From Lachnospiraceae bacterium UBA938 (GTDB lineage Bacteria; Bacillota; Clostridia; Lachnospirales; Lachnospiraceae), in the NCBI GenBank assembly GCA_002293475.1, contig DBDG01000061.1, positions 1-46,990 of the forward strand: a DNA stretch of 46,990 bases. The letters run 5' to 3'. The notes under the pieces were generated by a model. That model was not told where the DNA came from. It ran no database searches and saw only the letters and a program-made list of their open reading frames with translations. The position numbers were made by a program, and so were the translations under genes. Below are positions 1 to 8,298 of the stretch, piece by piece. Numbering within the stretch: the stretch's first letter is position 1; every line of letters begins with the position of its first letter.

Positions 1-1
1 T

Positions 2-142
2 GTGTTCGGTTTTGAAGGTATGGAGACAGCGGAAGCATGGCGCAGGGTCCAGCGAAAGCAGGGGCAGAAAGAGACGCGATGCTTTCATGCAGATATCCGG
101 GCAGTCCGTAGGCTAGGGCTGGATATCTGCCGGGAACGGTAA
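2..142 (+). CDS. C-terminal fragment of an unidentified protein
   Basis: An open frame enters from the left edge and stops at TAA 140-142. The visible 46 residues are rich in Arg, Lys and Gln and end in GLDICRER. I do not recognise the family. It is basic and might bind nucleic acid, but this is a guess from composition only. It ends 21 bases before the tRNA-Asn gene. It could belong to the chromosome or to a preceding mobile element. Confidence 0.5.
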   Translation: MFGFEGMETAEAWRRVQRKQGQKETRCFHADIRAVRRLGLDICRER

Positions 143-163
143 TGCCGGAACAAAAAGCCATAA

Positions 164-235
164 TCCTCGATAGCTCAATGGTAGAGCACACGGCTGTTAA
201 CCGTGGGGTTGTAGGTTCGAGCCCTACTCGGGGAG
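164..235 (+). tRNA. tRNA-Asn (anticodon GTT)
   Basis: A 72-base cloverleaf is visible. The 7-bp acceptor stem has one G-U pair (TCCTCGA with TCGGGGA) and a G discriminator. The D arm is followed by an anticodon loop CTGTTAA with GTT at its centre, and the T arm reads GTAGGTTCGAGCCCTAC. CCA is not encoded. tRNA-Cys follows 87 bases downstream. Confidence 0.96.
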
Positions 236-322
236 TTTATAATTTCAAGTTACTAAGATGGGGAATGATATAAAACTGGTATTGCACCTTTATAGAATTG
301 CATATAATTAACATAGTAACAT

Positions 323-393
323 GGCGCCATAGCCAAGTGGTAAGGCAAAGGTCTGCAACACCTCTATCACCAGTTCAAATCTGGTTGGCGCCT
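323..393 (+). tRNA. tRNA-Cys (anticodon GCA)
   Basis: A 71-base cloverleaf has acceptor stem GGCGCCA paired with TGGCGCC and a U discriminator, as expected for tRNA-Cys. The anticodon loop contains GCA and the T arm carries GTTCAAAT. CCA is not encoded. It is the last chromosomal-looking gene before the mobile element genes. Its 3' end is a plausible integration target, because tRNA 3' ends are common attachment sites; no second copy of the tRNA 3' end was noticed in the window. Confidence 0.96.
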
Positions 394-406
394 CTCTTAG
401 AAAGAG

Positions 407-443
407 CCGCATTGCTTGATTTTACAAGGTTTTGCGGTTTTTT
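407..443 (+). terminator. Terminator of the tRNA transcript
   Basis: CCGCA (407-411) pairs with TGCGG (433-437), with an inner CTTG/CAAG stem, and six T residues follow. It lies 13 bases after the tRNA-Cys gene. Confidence 0.75.
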
Positions 444-460
444 GCTTTTTACGGGTTCAG

Positions 461-520
461 AGTGTTTCAAGGTGTTTCACGGTGCTTCAGAGTGAAAAAA
501 ATGGGGTAAAAATGGGGTAA
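461..520. repeat. Short phased direct repeats, possible attachment or integrase-arm region
   Basis: Three 10-bp units built on GTGTTTCA occur at 461-470, 471-480 and 481-490 (the third is GTGCTTCA). They are followed by two copies of ATGGGGTAA at 501-509 and 512-520. Repeats with about one helical turn of spacing just after a tRNA gene fit integrase arm sites, but no integrase is visible, so the role is inferred. Confidence 0.35.
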
Positions 521-587
521 GGTAAAGACGTAAAATAGTAGAGAAAATCAGGAAATGGTAAATGCATAGGTCAATAAAATTTATAAG

Positions 588-622
588 AAAAGGTTCCTAT
601 TATGTGTTTATAGGAACCTTTT
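588..622 (+). terminator. Hairpin with T-run in the leader of the first element gene
   Basis: A perfect 13-bp stem joins AAAAGGTTCCTAT (588-600) and ATAGGAACCTTTT (610-622) with a 9-base loop. The symmetric A and T tracts would let it terminate on either strand. It stands 30 bases before the ATG at 653, so it is either an attenuator for that gene or an upstream boundary. Confidence 0.75.
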
Positions 623-652
623 CTGTTTCCAATTAATAATAGAAGGAGAATT

Positions 653-1822
653 ATGGTGGCACAATATAAACTTCATATAAAACAGGTCGTGGACTATCCC
701 CGTTGCCGGATTTATCGGGAGTTTATCCGGAACTTGATGCAAGATCGGAACATTCGCACAAGCGGTGATTCCGGTCTTTTCTTTTATACGGTGTTATGTA
801 GTTATGCCAATTTCCAGATATCCTATCGACATATTGATGGGATCAACTACACTGTTTATCCGGAGGAATGGATCTGTTCTATTAAGGAATTGTCACAATG
901 GTTCAGAGTCAGGACGCATCAGCAAGCTGTCAGTATATTGGCGGAGCTTCAGAAGCGGTACATGATTTCTTACCTAATGCTGAACCGTGGGAAGGTTATC
1001 AAGTATAAAATCAGAGATTTTAAGAAGTTCAATACCGTTATGGATCATAACTGTCCTTATCAAAATGAAACCGGTTTTTTCTTTCTTTCGGTATCGAAGG
1101 TTATGGAGCTGATTGGTGTCGGTGCCTGCTCGGAAATGGATATCATATTAGATTTATGGATATCGGCAATTTATAATGATGGTCAGGTATGGGGGTCTGA
1201 GATCGGGCCGGTGGTGTACTTGCGAAATGGATCTGGTAATCCAGTGGTCACATATGACAAGTTGGCAGTAAGGTGGGGAATATCACGGTCGGCCGTGGGT
1301 CGGATAATAAAGAAGCTGGAAAAGAGGGGATATGTGAAATTATATTCCTTTCCGGGTTACAGCGGAAGTGTAATATATCTAAGAAGTTACCTGTCTACCA
1401 TGTTTCAGCTTTCAGATATCCTGATTGATAAGGAAGAAATTTTCATGGAATTAGACATCAAACTGGATTTACTAGAATGTGACAAAGGTGATGCAGGTCG
1501 ATCGTCACGATATAAGGGTGTTTATTTATCGTCTAATTTTGCTGATATTTTTAACTTACATATTGAAAAGATACTGCAGAGAATATCAGGAATCTTATCT
1601 ATACAGGGAGTTTCTTGTTTTGGATGCTCAAAATCACATCACAAGTTATTTTCTTTAAAAGGTGTCTGTGGTGATATTGGTAGCTACGACAATGAAACAA
1701 GTAAGAGAAAGATAGAAATTATCAAAACTGGACTGCAAATAGTTTGCGCAGAAGGAAGGGCGGCATACATATTTGAAATGAGTTTGGTTCCATATTGGGA
1801 TGGACGTGAGGAGGAAAAATAA
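653..1822 (+). CDS. Winged-helix-type regulatory protein of the element (unassigned)
   Basis: A 389-residue protein starts at ATG 653 with a good Shine-Dalgarno (AGAAGGAG). It appears to contain two winged-helix segments. The first is around residues 80-125 (an SIKELSQWF helix-turn-helix-like stretch). The second is around 195-235 (TYDKLAVRWGISRSAVGRI, followed by KLEKRGYVKL), a classic recognition helix and wing. The C-terminal part has no recognised domain and includes a possible metal-binding CFGC pair. The next gene follows at once (stop at 1820-1822, next start about 1824), so the two form one operon. It is probably a DNA-binding regulator or replication-type protein of the element. The family is not recognised with certainty. 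Confidence 0.75.
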   Translation: MVAQYKLHIKQVVDYPRCRIYREFIRNLMQDRNIRTSGDSGLFFYTVLCSYANFQISYRHIDGINYTVYPEEWICSIKELSQWFRVRTHQQAVSILAELQKRYMISYLMLNRGKVIKYKIRDFKKFNTVMDHNCPYQNETGFFFLSVSKVMELIGVGACSEMDIILDLWISAIYNDGQVWGSEIGPVVYLRNGSGNPVVTYDKLAVRWGISRSAVGRIIKKLEKRGYVKLYSFPGYSGSVIYLRSYLSTMFQLSDILIDKEEIFMELDIKLDLLECDKGDAGRSSRYKGVYLSSNFADIFNLHIEKILQRISGILSIQGVSCFGCSKSHHKLFSLKGVCGDIGSYDNETSKRKIEIIKTGLQIVCAEGRAAYIFEMSLVPYWDGREEEK

Positions 1823-1823
1823 G

Positions 1824-2366
1824 TTGAAAACAAGAAATGAGATAATTGATAATAAGGATAACCCGTTATATCACGATACATGGAAGCTTTTAAAGAAGTA
1901 TAGGGACGTTGTATGGAGTTTAGAAACATCAGTTCAGCAGGTTCGCAGGCGATTTGAGATTGAGTATGGCAGTAGCATTGAAAAATTTCTAGATTCGATC
2001 TATTTGGCTGGAGCGGATATCAATGGAAGTGACATCGAACAGCACGCTAAGTGCATTGAGCGTAGTTACCAGATGTTGAAGCTTTTGGATTCATCAATAG
2101 AAATTCTCCGGGCAAAGCATAAAAGAGGAGAGGAATATTACTGGTTATTATATTATTCATTCCTTTCACCACAGCAGTTGGGTAATATTGAGGAAATTAT
2201 TGAAACGCTGCGCCCACATATCAGAGATATCAGTTACCGTACATATTATCGTAAGCGTCGGGAGGCGATGGATGCATTGAGTTCGATTTTGTGGGGTTAT
2301 GCGACTAAGGAGAATATGAGTGTATTGGAGCAGTTTTTTCCTAAAGAGTTTGGCAAGAGTACTTAG
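1824..2366 (+). CDS. Small helical sigma/ArpU-like regulatory protein
   Basis: The best start is TTG 1824, nine bases after GAGGAGG, giving 180 residues; an in-frame ATG at 1800 lies upstream of that ribosome site. The protein is mostly helical. Its C-terminal stretch (LRPHIRDISYRTYYRKRREA, roughly residues 133-152) resembles the region-4-like helix-turn-helix of ArpU-type phage and ICE transcription regulators. It is coupled to the winged-helix gene upstream. The role as a transcription regulator is inferred from this resemblance and from context. Confidence 0.6.
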   Translation: MKTRNEIIDNKDNPLYHDTWKLLKKYRDVVWSLETSVQQVRRRFEIEYGSSIEKFLDSIYLAGADINGSDIEQHAKCIERSYQMLKLLDSSIEILRAKHKRGEEYYWLLYYSFLSPQQLGNIEEIIETLRPHIRDISYRTYYRKRREAMDALSSILWGYATKENMSVLEQFFPKEFGKST

Positions 2367-2585
2367 AATTTACAAATGGTTTTCATATTTGACAGTACTT
2401 CTGTATAATATTGTTTATCAGTTGGAAGGTTGTCGATTTCTACGATTTGTTAAAAATACGACTATCTTAAGTAATCATATGAGCCAAATTAGGCTAGTTA
2501 GGATTATTAAAAATCTAAAAATTATGCGGTTATTAATATTTCTTTTATATAGTATTACGGATCTTGAAATGTTATACAATCCGCA

Positions 2586-4088
2586 TTATGAAAACATAAT
2601 AACATCATTAAGAGTCAATCCTCTTGTTGAGAAAATTTTTGATAGATTAGTTTGAAAACAATTTGCGTTATTATTGTTCATTTTTACGATAATCAATTTG
2701 CTTTTGGCTCTAGTTACAGAAACATAATGATTGTATATGCTTGTCATATCAGATAAGTTATAATCTTCTGCAAAAACAATAACCTGGTCAAATTCTAACC
2801 CTTTGGAAGAGTGAAAGGTAATTGCAATGTGATCATACTTTTCAGAGTCAAAAGCCACATGAAAACTTGTATCAGAAATTGTCTGAAATAATTTGGCTAA
2901 ATGATCTGTACGTGTATCATATCCGAGATATTCAGCTAATTCATTGACCGTAGCATAAAAAGAAGGTTCGTCTTCAATAAAAGTTGTAACTTTATTGAGA
3001 AGTATTTTGATCACAGATACTGTTTTGCGATTTTCATTTCCTTCAACAGGTATTTCTGAAATAACATCGTATACAGAATACTTATCAATTATTATGTATT
3101 TGGCTATGGCAGAATACAGCCAGGCTGTATCAGTGGTAATGTCTGCTATCGGTGTTTGGGGAATATAGATATACTTTACCCCTTCTGAGGTTAGTATATC
3201 AGCACCTCGTCTTGCATTATCTTTGCTAAATCGTAATAATGCTGATTTTTTGTTGTTATCTATTTGCCGGATGACTAATTTAGCCCAATCCATACTTGTT
3301 GGTGTAAGCCATATTATATTTTCAAGAGTTTCTACTGGGTTATACAGAAAACGAGTTTCCTCACATAATAAATTTGAGTAATTCTGAATTTGCTGACAGG
3401 AGCGGAAATTGTCGCCCATAAATCTATTTTCAAAGTTGGGCTTTTGACATATACTCTTAAATGCTTCTGGGTAAGCACCACGCCATATATAAATGGATTG
3501 TTTCTCATCACCGACTACAAAGGTATCAATTTTTAGATTATCACATAAAAACATAAAAAAATTATGCATAGTTCTGTCACAATCTTGATACTCATCAATA
3601 TAAATTTTAAAATATTTTGCTTGCAAATATAGCTTACAGGAGCGGGAGTTTTCAACGATATTCTGTGCCAATTCGAATATAAAATTCTTTCTATTATCCT
3701 GATATGAGCAGAGAATTCCAGTTGTTCTTATTTTGTCTAGCCCTTCTTGAAAAGTGGCGGTTTTAATTGCATAATCAGTATTCATATCAATATCAAAATC
3801 ATTGCCATATACATCTTTCATAAAAGGTTTGATGATTTCTTCAATAGCGAAGCTGTTATTTGTGCCAATAAAGTGTTGAACAATGTCAACGGATAATCGA
3901 TCTTTTATTTCCTGAGCTGCTTTAATTGTAAAAGTAATTGCGGCAATAACCTTATGCGTTTTTTGTTCTACAATTTCTTTGGCAATTTTAGAAACCATAG
4001 TGTGGGTTTTACCAGTGCCTGCGCTTGCTCTAACGACTAAGTTACCAGGTATATCTATAATTTCTTGTTGTATTGCAGATAATTTCAT
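2586..4088 (-). CDS. gajB: Gabija protein GajB, UvrD-like helicase
   Basis: This is a 500-residue superfamily-1 helicase. Its ATG at 4088 follows AAAGGAG and overlaps the gajA stop by 4 bases (ATGA). Visible motifs: Walker A ASAGTGKT at residues 21-28, motif II IDEYQDC, then GDEKQSIYIWRG (motif III). Near the C-terminus are TFHSSKGLEFDQV and VSVTRAKSKL (motifs V and VI). In the Gabija system GajB acts with the GajA nuclease, senses DNA ends or altered nucleotide pools during phage infection, and supports cleavage of phage DNA. The length and gajA-gajB order match the known system. The sequence is much more AT-rich than the conjugation genes, suggesting acquired cargo. Confidence 0.93.
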   Translation of the reverse strand: MKLSAIQQEIIDIPGNLVVRASAGTGKTHTMVSKIAKEIVEQKTHKVIAAITFTIKAAQEIKDRLSVDIVQHFIGTNNSFAIEEIIKPFMKDVYGNDFDIDMNTDYAIKTATFQEGLDKIRTTGILCSYQDNRKNFIFELAQNIVENSRSCKLYLQAKYFKIYIDEYQDCDRTMHNFFMFLCDNLKIDTFVVGDEKQSIYIWRGAYPEAFKSICQKPNFENRFMGDNFRSCQQIQNYSNLLCEETRFLYNPVETLENIIWLTPTSMDWAKLVIRQIDNNKKSALLRFSKDNARRGADILTSEGVKYIYIPQTPIADITTDTAWLYSAIAKYIIIDKYSVYDVISEIPVEGNENRKTVSVIKILLNKVTTFIEDEPSFYATVNELAEYLGYDTRTDHLAKLFQTISDTSFHVAFDSEKYDHIAITFHSSKGLEFDQVIVFAEDYNLSDMTSIYNHYVSVTRAKSKLIIVKMNNNNANCFQTNLSKIFSTRGLTLNDVIMFS

Positions 4089-5776
4089 TCTACAACTCCT
4101 TTCAAGCAAGCAAAATTATAATGTTCATAGATTAAACGGCAGTCGGCATCTGTTAATTTTTCTATTAATTCTACCATATGATACTTTTTTGCTTCTTGTA
4201 GATACTCGACAGGGGTATCTCCTAAATACTCAACGAGCCTATCATGTAAAACTTCATCTAAATCATGTTCCAAATCTGATTTTGATAAATACACCGTATA
4301 TTTCTCTCTGATATGGTTCAATGTTGCAAGGTTATCATTGTATAGAGAAATTTTAGCATTAATATCATTTTGATTTATTTGTTTTGTCGGAAGCATCTCT
4401 TTTCCTATAATACTATTACATCGGGAAAAGCCTAGAACACTATAAACCGAGTTGCTTTTTGTTTTTCGCAAGTCATTATCTGTCTTCACAACATTAAAGA
4501 TATTTAAATTGTCCAGGATATCAATATAACTGTTAAAGTCAATTCCATCAACTGGAAGAATATAAATACCATTGGCTTCAAAAAAGGGGTTTACTGTAGT
4601 AAGTACTTTTTCAAAAAGTAATTGCTCAGATGGTCCCTCTACTAATAATACCTTATCAGCAAAAATGGCTTCGGACAAAGAGCGATTTAACATTTTTCGA
4701 TTCTTTTCAAAATTATCAGGTACCTTATAAAAGGTACTTGCACTTGTGATTTTTCTCTCGCTGTATATACGAATTAGATTTACATTATCCATTTCATAAA
4801 GAATAAAAGGTGAGTGCGTAGAAACGAACAAGTATTGATATTTACTATCCGTAAATAAAATCTGTGACAAGGCAATTTGCATTGATTTATGTAGGTGGTT
4901 TTCAGGCTCTTCAATTAAAAAAAGATTAATTTTCTTTTCTGCGCTTTCATCGGAAAGTAAATCAAAAATCGAATAAGCCAGTAATTTTTTGCGCCCTTCT
5001 CCAGCAGTAGGATATAAATTCTCATCATCCTCCTGTTTAATATAAGGAATTATATTTGAATAGAGTCCTTTTACTGCGATTTCAGATTTTACTGAAACGG
5101 AAATTCCTTCACTACGAAATTTTTTGTATTCTGGAGTTATTTTTTCTTCAAAATCTTTAATCCCAGATAATGATGATATATGAGTATTTAAATCATCAAC
5201 AGTGTTTTGAATAGTGGATAAAATATCTTTGTCAGATTCACTTTCATTTTTGATAAGAAGGTTTATATTTTTCTTAAAAAGAGAATACAGGTCTACATAC
5301 GAATCGATATATATGACGTTAAAGACATAATCCAGTTCATATAAATAGCCACGTTGTTTCATCTCTTGTAATTTATCTTTATTTCCACCCCAATATAGTA
5401 TTGGTAATGCAATCATTTCTTTTCTATCATAATCTGCTTGAAGTTTGATATAAACTTTTTGGTCATCACTTAGCAGTGCCCCCTTGAGTTGAGCACGCAG
5501 CTTTTGACAATCAGTACAGGCTGTATCACTTATATCTAACGTTATTAAAATTTCAATGGGTTTGTCCAGCTTCTTATTATGGAAATCGGAGTCTTGGAGA
5601 TTATGTTTTCTAATGTCCTTGTCAAATATATAGCGTAGGGCATATAAAAAGTTAGTTTTTCCAACATCATTCAACCCAAAGAATATATTTTTGTTTGATA
5701 AATCCAGGGTAATGTCTTCAAAGTTCCTAAAGTTCTTAATTTTTATATCTTCAAATTTCAATGTGTTATCCCCCAT
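4085..5776 (-). CDS. gajA: Gabija protein GajA, OLD-family ATPase and TOPRIM nuclease
   Basis: A 563-residue protein. Near the N-terminus are IKIKNFRNF and Walker A GLNDVGKT (residues 34-41). Next come a signature-like region GEGRKKLLAYSIF and Walker B FLIEEPENHLH. A C-terminal TOPRIM domain follows, with LLVEGPSEQLLFEK and KTDNDL as the metal-binding acidic motifs. The ending FACLKGVVE matches the end of the known GajA as I recall it. GajA nicks or cuts DNA when nucleotide levels fall during phage attack. ATG 5776 is used here. A TTG at 5761, eight bases after GGGGG, would give a start (MKFEDIKIKNF) closer to the family. A TATAAT-like -10 on this strand is at 5809-5814. Confidence 0.94.
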   Translation of the reverse strand: MGDNTLKFEDIKIKNFRNFEDITLDLSNKNIFFGLNDVGKTNFLYALRYIFDKDIRKHNLQDSDFHNKKLDKPIEILITLDISDTACTDCQKLRAQLKGALLSDDQKVYIKLQADYDRKEMIALPILYWGGNKDKLQEMKQRGYLYELDYVFNVIYIDSYVDLYSLFKKNINLLIKNESESDKDILSTIQNTVDDLNTHISSLSGIKDFEEKITPEYKKFRSEGISVSVKSEIAVKGLYSNIIPYIKQEDDENLYPTAGEGRKKLLAYSIFDLLSDESAEKKINLFLIEEPENHLHKSMQIALSQILFTDSKYQYLFVSTHSPFILYEMDNVNLIRIYSERKITSASTFYKVPDNFEKNRKMLNRSLSEAIFADKVLLVEGPSEQLLFEKVLTTVNPFFEANGIYILPVDGIDFNSYIDILDNLNIFNVVKTDNDLRKTKSNSVYSVLGFSRCNSIIGKEMLPTKQINQNDINAKISLYNDNLATLNHIREKYTVYLSKSDLEHDLDEVLHDRLVEYLGDTPVEYLQEAKKYHMVELIEKLTDADCRLIYEHYNFACLKGVVE

Positions 5777-5808
5777 AATGATTCGCCTAATTTCGACTTA
5801 TTGTATCC

Positions 5809-5814
5809 ATTATA
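5809..5814 (-). promoter_or_regulatory. Probable -10 element of the gajAB operon
   Basis: Read on the minus strand this is TATAAT, 33 bases upstream of the gajA ATG. No convincing -35 box is seen at the normal distance. Confidence 0.45.
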
Positions 5815-5901
5815 TCATTATCAAATATTATTTTCCATTAAATCCCAAAATATTGTAACATTCATGACAAAATATTTTATTTTATTACAATACTGCTTAA
5901 A

Positions 5902-5969
5902 TGGCACAGATTTGCAACGAAATTGGCACGCTTTTGCCCTTTCGCCGTCAATCCGTATGTGTTAAACTG
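5902..5969 (+). promoter_or_regulatory. Conserved promoter/operator module of the T4SS operon
   Basis: The segment 5920-5969 matches 19512-19561 upstream of the pilus operon at about 42 of 50 positions. It contains AAATTGGCACG and a dyad GGCA-N6-TGCC. Then come TTCGCC, a 16-base spacer and the extended -10 TGTTAAACT. An extra half site TGGCAC is at 5902. Together these look like a sigma-70-type promoter with an activator or repressor site. The rest of 5777-6091 holds only the gajA promoter and the hairpin at 6012-6040. Confidence 0.7.
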
Positions 5970-6011
5970 GGTATGTTGAAAATTATGTTTAAAACTGAAT
6001 AATGTATAGCG

Positions 6012-6040
6012 AAAAGTACCTATATTCAGGTACTTTTTTT
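6012..6040 (+). terminator. Intrinsic terminator or attenuator ahead of the T4SS operon
   Basis: AAAAGTACCT (6012-6021) pairs with AGGTACTTTT (6028-6037), followed by more T residues. It lies between the conserved promoter and the first T4SS gene, so transcripts from that promoter must pass it. Confidence 0.75.
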
Positions 6041-6091
6041 AGGCTATAAGGGTATGTATTTATTTCAATATTTAAGATAGGAGGTCATTAA

Positions 6092-6484
6092 TTGAGAAAA
6101 TTAAAAATGTACAAACAAGAAATACCACCCATTAAGAAAAAAGCCAGATTGCCACACAGAAAGATTATCTACTGTTCAATCTTGACGGTATTGCTGTCAT
6201 TCACGCTTTACCAGCCAGTCTATGCCACAACGGACATGTGGTCAAAAGCTACAGAAATCATGAAAGACGTCTACAACCAGATTGTCCTCATCTCCACAGT
6301 GGCGGCAATCGTAACAGCATCCGTAGCACTCCTGCTGATGAATTTTTCAAAAAGCGGCAAGACAGTGGATGAAAGCCGGGCGTGGCTGAAACGTATCTGT
6401 ATTACATGGGCAATCCTCAATGGATTAGGATTCATCATGGCATACATAACCCCGTTTTTTGCTGATGGGAAGTGGAACGGATGA
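6092..6484 (+). CDS. VirB2/TrbC-like small membrane protein of the T4SS
   Basis: A 130-residue protein with a TTG start seven bases after AGGAGG (6079-6084). The next ATG (6107) is too far from that site. A basic N-terminus leads into a hydrophobic segment ending near QPVYA, like a long signal peptide. Two more membrane segments follow (about residues 67-87 and 103-122), separated by a short basic loop. This two-helix layout after a signal peptide is typical of VirB2/TrbC pilin-like subunits and related small proteins of Gram-positive elements. It is first in the T4SS operon, just before a VirB6-like protein. It probably forms part of the transfer channel or its surface extension. Confidence 0.75.
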   Translation: MRKLKMYKQEIPPIKKKARLPHRKIIYCSILTVLLSFTLYQPVYATTDMWSKATEIMKDVYNQIVLISTVAAIVTASVALLLMNFSKSGKTVDESRAWLKRICITWAILNGLGFIMAYITPFFADGKWNG

Positions 6485-6524
6485 GGCGGCATAGTCTGTC
6501 GGCCTGCCGGAAGGGGGTGGTTGC

Positions 6525-7235
6525 ATGGGAATTTTAGACGGTGTTGTTGAATGGCTATCAGAACAGATTATGAACGGCCTTGACTTAATCACTTCGTCCG
6601 TTCTAGGGGCACTTGGCTGCGACATGGATGTTTTTCTGCGGTATTTCCCGGCTGCTGAAACAATGTATAAAGTGTTCGTAGCCTTTGCAATCGGCCTGAT
6701 CCTGCTAAACTGGGTATGGCAGCTCTTTAAGAACTTTGGCCTCGGTGCAGGGATAGAAGCGGAGGATCCGGTCAGGCTGAGCATCCGTTCCGTCCTATTT
6801 ATTATCCTGGCATATTTTTCAGATGAGATTGTCAGCACTGTGCTGGCCATTGGCGGGACGCCTTACCGCTGGATTATGGAATCAGACCTGCCGCCGCTTG
6901 ATTTTGCCAGTTTCAGCTCGGTTATGCTGGTAATTATCGGGGCCTGCGCTAACGGGGCGGTTGTACTGATTACGCTGATACTGGTCCTGATACTAGCCTG
7001 GAATTACTTGAAGCTGCTGTTTGAAGCAGCAGAACGTTACGTGCTACTGGGAGTGCTGGTTTTTACTGCTCCGGTAGCATTTTCTATGGGTGCATCACAA
7101 TCCACATCGAATATATTTAAGAGCTGGTGCCGGATGTTCGGGGGACAGATATTCCTGCTGATTATGAATGCATGGTGCCTGCGGCTATTCACGTCGATGG
7201 TTGGAGCTTTTCTTGCCAATCCGTTGTCATTTTAA
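6525..7235 (+). CDS. VirB6/TrbL-like polytopic membrane protein
   Basis: A 236-residue protein starts at ATG 6525 after a G-rich Shine-Dalgarno. Several hydrophobic segments are visible, with a long central hydrophobic pair (about residues 134-165) and a late segment before the C-terminus. An amphipathic AAERYVLLGVLVFTAPVAF stretch is characteristic of TrbL/VirB6-type channel proteins in ICEs. In T4SSs this component forms the inner-membrane translocation pore. It lies between the VirB2-like gene and a Gly-rich protein, as in other Bacillota ICEs. Confidence 0.8.
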   Translation: MGILDGVVEWLSEQIMNGLDLITSSVLGALGCDMDVFLRYFPAAETMYKVFVAFAIGLILLNWVWQLFKNFGLGAGIEAEDPVRLSIRSVLFIILAYFSDEIVSTVLAIGGTPYRWIMESDLPPLDFASFSSVMLVIIGACANGAVVLITLILVLILAWNYLKLLFEAAERYVLLGVLVFTAPVAFSMGASQSTSNIFKSWCRMFGGQIFLLIMNAWCLRLFTSMVGAFLANPLSF

Positions 7236-7254
7236 TAATTTAATAGGAGAAAAT

Positions 7255-8298
7255 ATGAAAAGACAAAAAACACTTTTAACGATCATCCGAAGGACAGCAC
7301 TTGCCTCAATACTGTTTACCTTGATGTTCTGTCATCCGGTACTGGCAGTATCGGAGAGTGAGGTACAGGCGCGGGTGGCCGACGTGGGGAAAGAAACAGT
7401 TGCCGGCAACGTCCTGATATGGTTTCTATGTGCCATAGCCTTTTTAAAGGTATCACAAAAGATTGATTCTTTTATGAGTTCCCTGGGAGTCAACGTAGGA
7501 CATACCGGCGGCTCGATGATGGCAGAGGCTGTGATAGCTGCCAGAGGAATCACTGAAGTCAAGAATTTTTCCAGCCGTGGGTTCCGGGGCGGACATGGCG
7601 GGAAAGCCAATAGCAGTAACGGCCCCGGTGGGAGCGGAGGTTTTCTAAGCGGCGGACTGTCAGGCATAGTCAGCCGTAACGTCGCAGAAAATGCTAGGAA
7701 GAGCGTGACGGCACCGGCTTTTAAGACATCCAGAAATAGCTACGGAACAGGCGGAAATGGACAGGGAGCCGACCTGAGCAGGTCGTCTAGCGGATCGGCC
7801 AGGAACGGCACTGCCCTGCATGGTCTTGGAATCGGAGGCAGGATGTACGCTTCGTCGGTCAGCAAGGGCGGTGATTTTGCCAACAATGTGATCGGCACGG
7901 TGGCCGCAGGCAGCAGAGGGACGGCAGGAAGCATCACCGGGGAAAGAGCGGTGGAAGCCCTGCATTCTTATCTGGGGAATACGGCATTGGGGCCAGGAGC
8001 CGCCAATATACCCCAGTTTTCTAATGTGGAAATCGGTGGTGGCCGGATTACCGGTACAGAAATTTCCGAAGAACATCCGGGAGGGATCGACTTCGGGATG
8101 TACCATTCGGCGCAGTATGCCCGGCCGGATGGAGAATACAGCACGGTGCAGACCAAAGATGGCGAAAGCTGGTATAAGCAGTATGCCACTGATAAAGTGG
8201 ATAAATCGCCTTATATGGCTCCGGACGGTTCCATTGCTTATAAGGAATCCATCATCAAAAGACTGCCTCCGCCGCCGGTCAGAAAGGATAAGCAGTAA
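7255..8298 (+). CDS. Gly/Ser-rich exported protein of the T4SS operon
   Basis: ATG 7255 follows TAGGAGAAA and gives 347 residues; the frame is open further upstream, but without a ribosome site. A cleavable-looking signal peptide ends near PVLAVS. A hydrophobic segment (NVLIWFLCAIAFLKV) follows, then a long Gly/Ser/Asn-rich low-complexity region. The C-terminal part has repeated YSTVQTKDGESWYKQY-like polar sequence. The stop overlaps the next ATG by one base (TAATG), so translation is coupled. Proteins of this shape sit beside TrbL-like genes and may supply the hydrophilic tail that TrbL carries in other systems. That equivalence is inferred. Confidence 0.7.
   Translation: MKRQKTLLTIIRRTALASILFTLMFCHPVLAVSESEVQARVADVGKETVAGNVLIWFLCAIAFLKVSQKIDSFMSSLGVNVGHTGGSMMAEAVIAARGITEVKNFSSRGFRGGHGGKANSSNGPGGSGGFLSGGLSGIVSRNVAENARKSVTAPAFKTSRNSYGTGGNGQGADLSRSSSGSARNGTALHGLGIGGRMYASSVSKGGDFANNVIGTVAAGSRGTAGSITGERAVEALHSYLGNTALGPGAANIPQFSNVEIGGGRITGTEISEEHPGGIDFGMYHSAQYARPDGEYSTVQTKDGESWYKQYATDKVDKSPYMAPDGSIAYKESIIKRLPPPPVRKDKQ

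Noticed and set aside
2320..2655. 111-residue plus-strand ORF
   Set aside because: It overlaps the end of the 1824 gene and of gajB, lacks a ribosome site, and its composition reflects AT-rich non-coding DNA.
5901..5940. Sigma-54 (-24/-12) promoter resemblance in TGGCAC...TTGC
   Set aside because: The GG to GC spacing is 9 bases in the copies, while sigma-54 needs 10. A sigma-70-like extended -10 lies at a better place.
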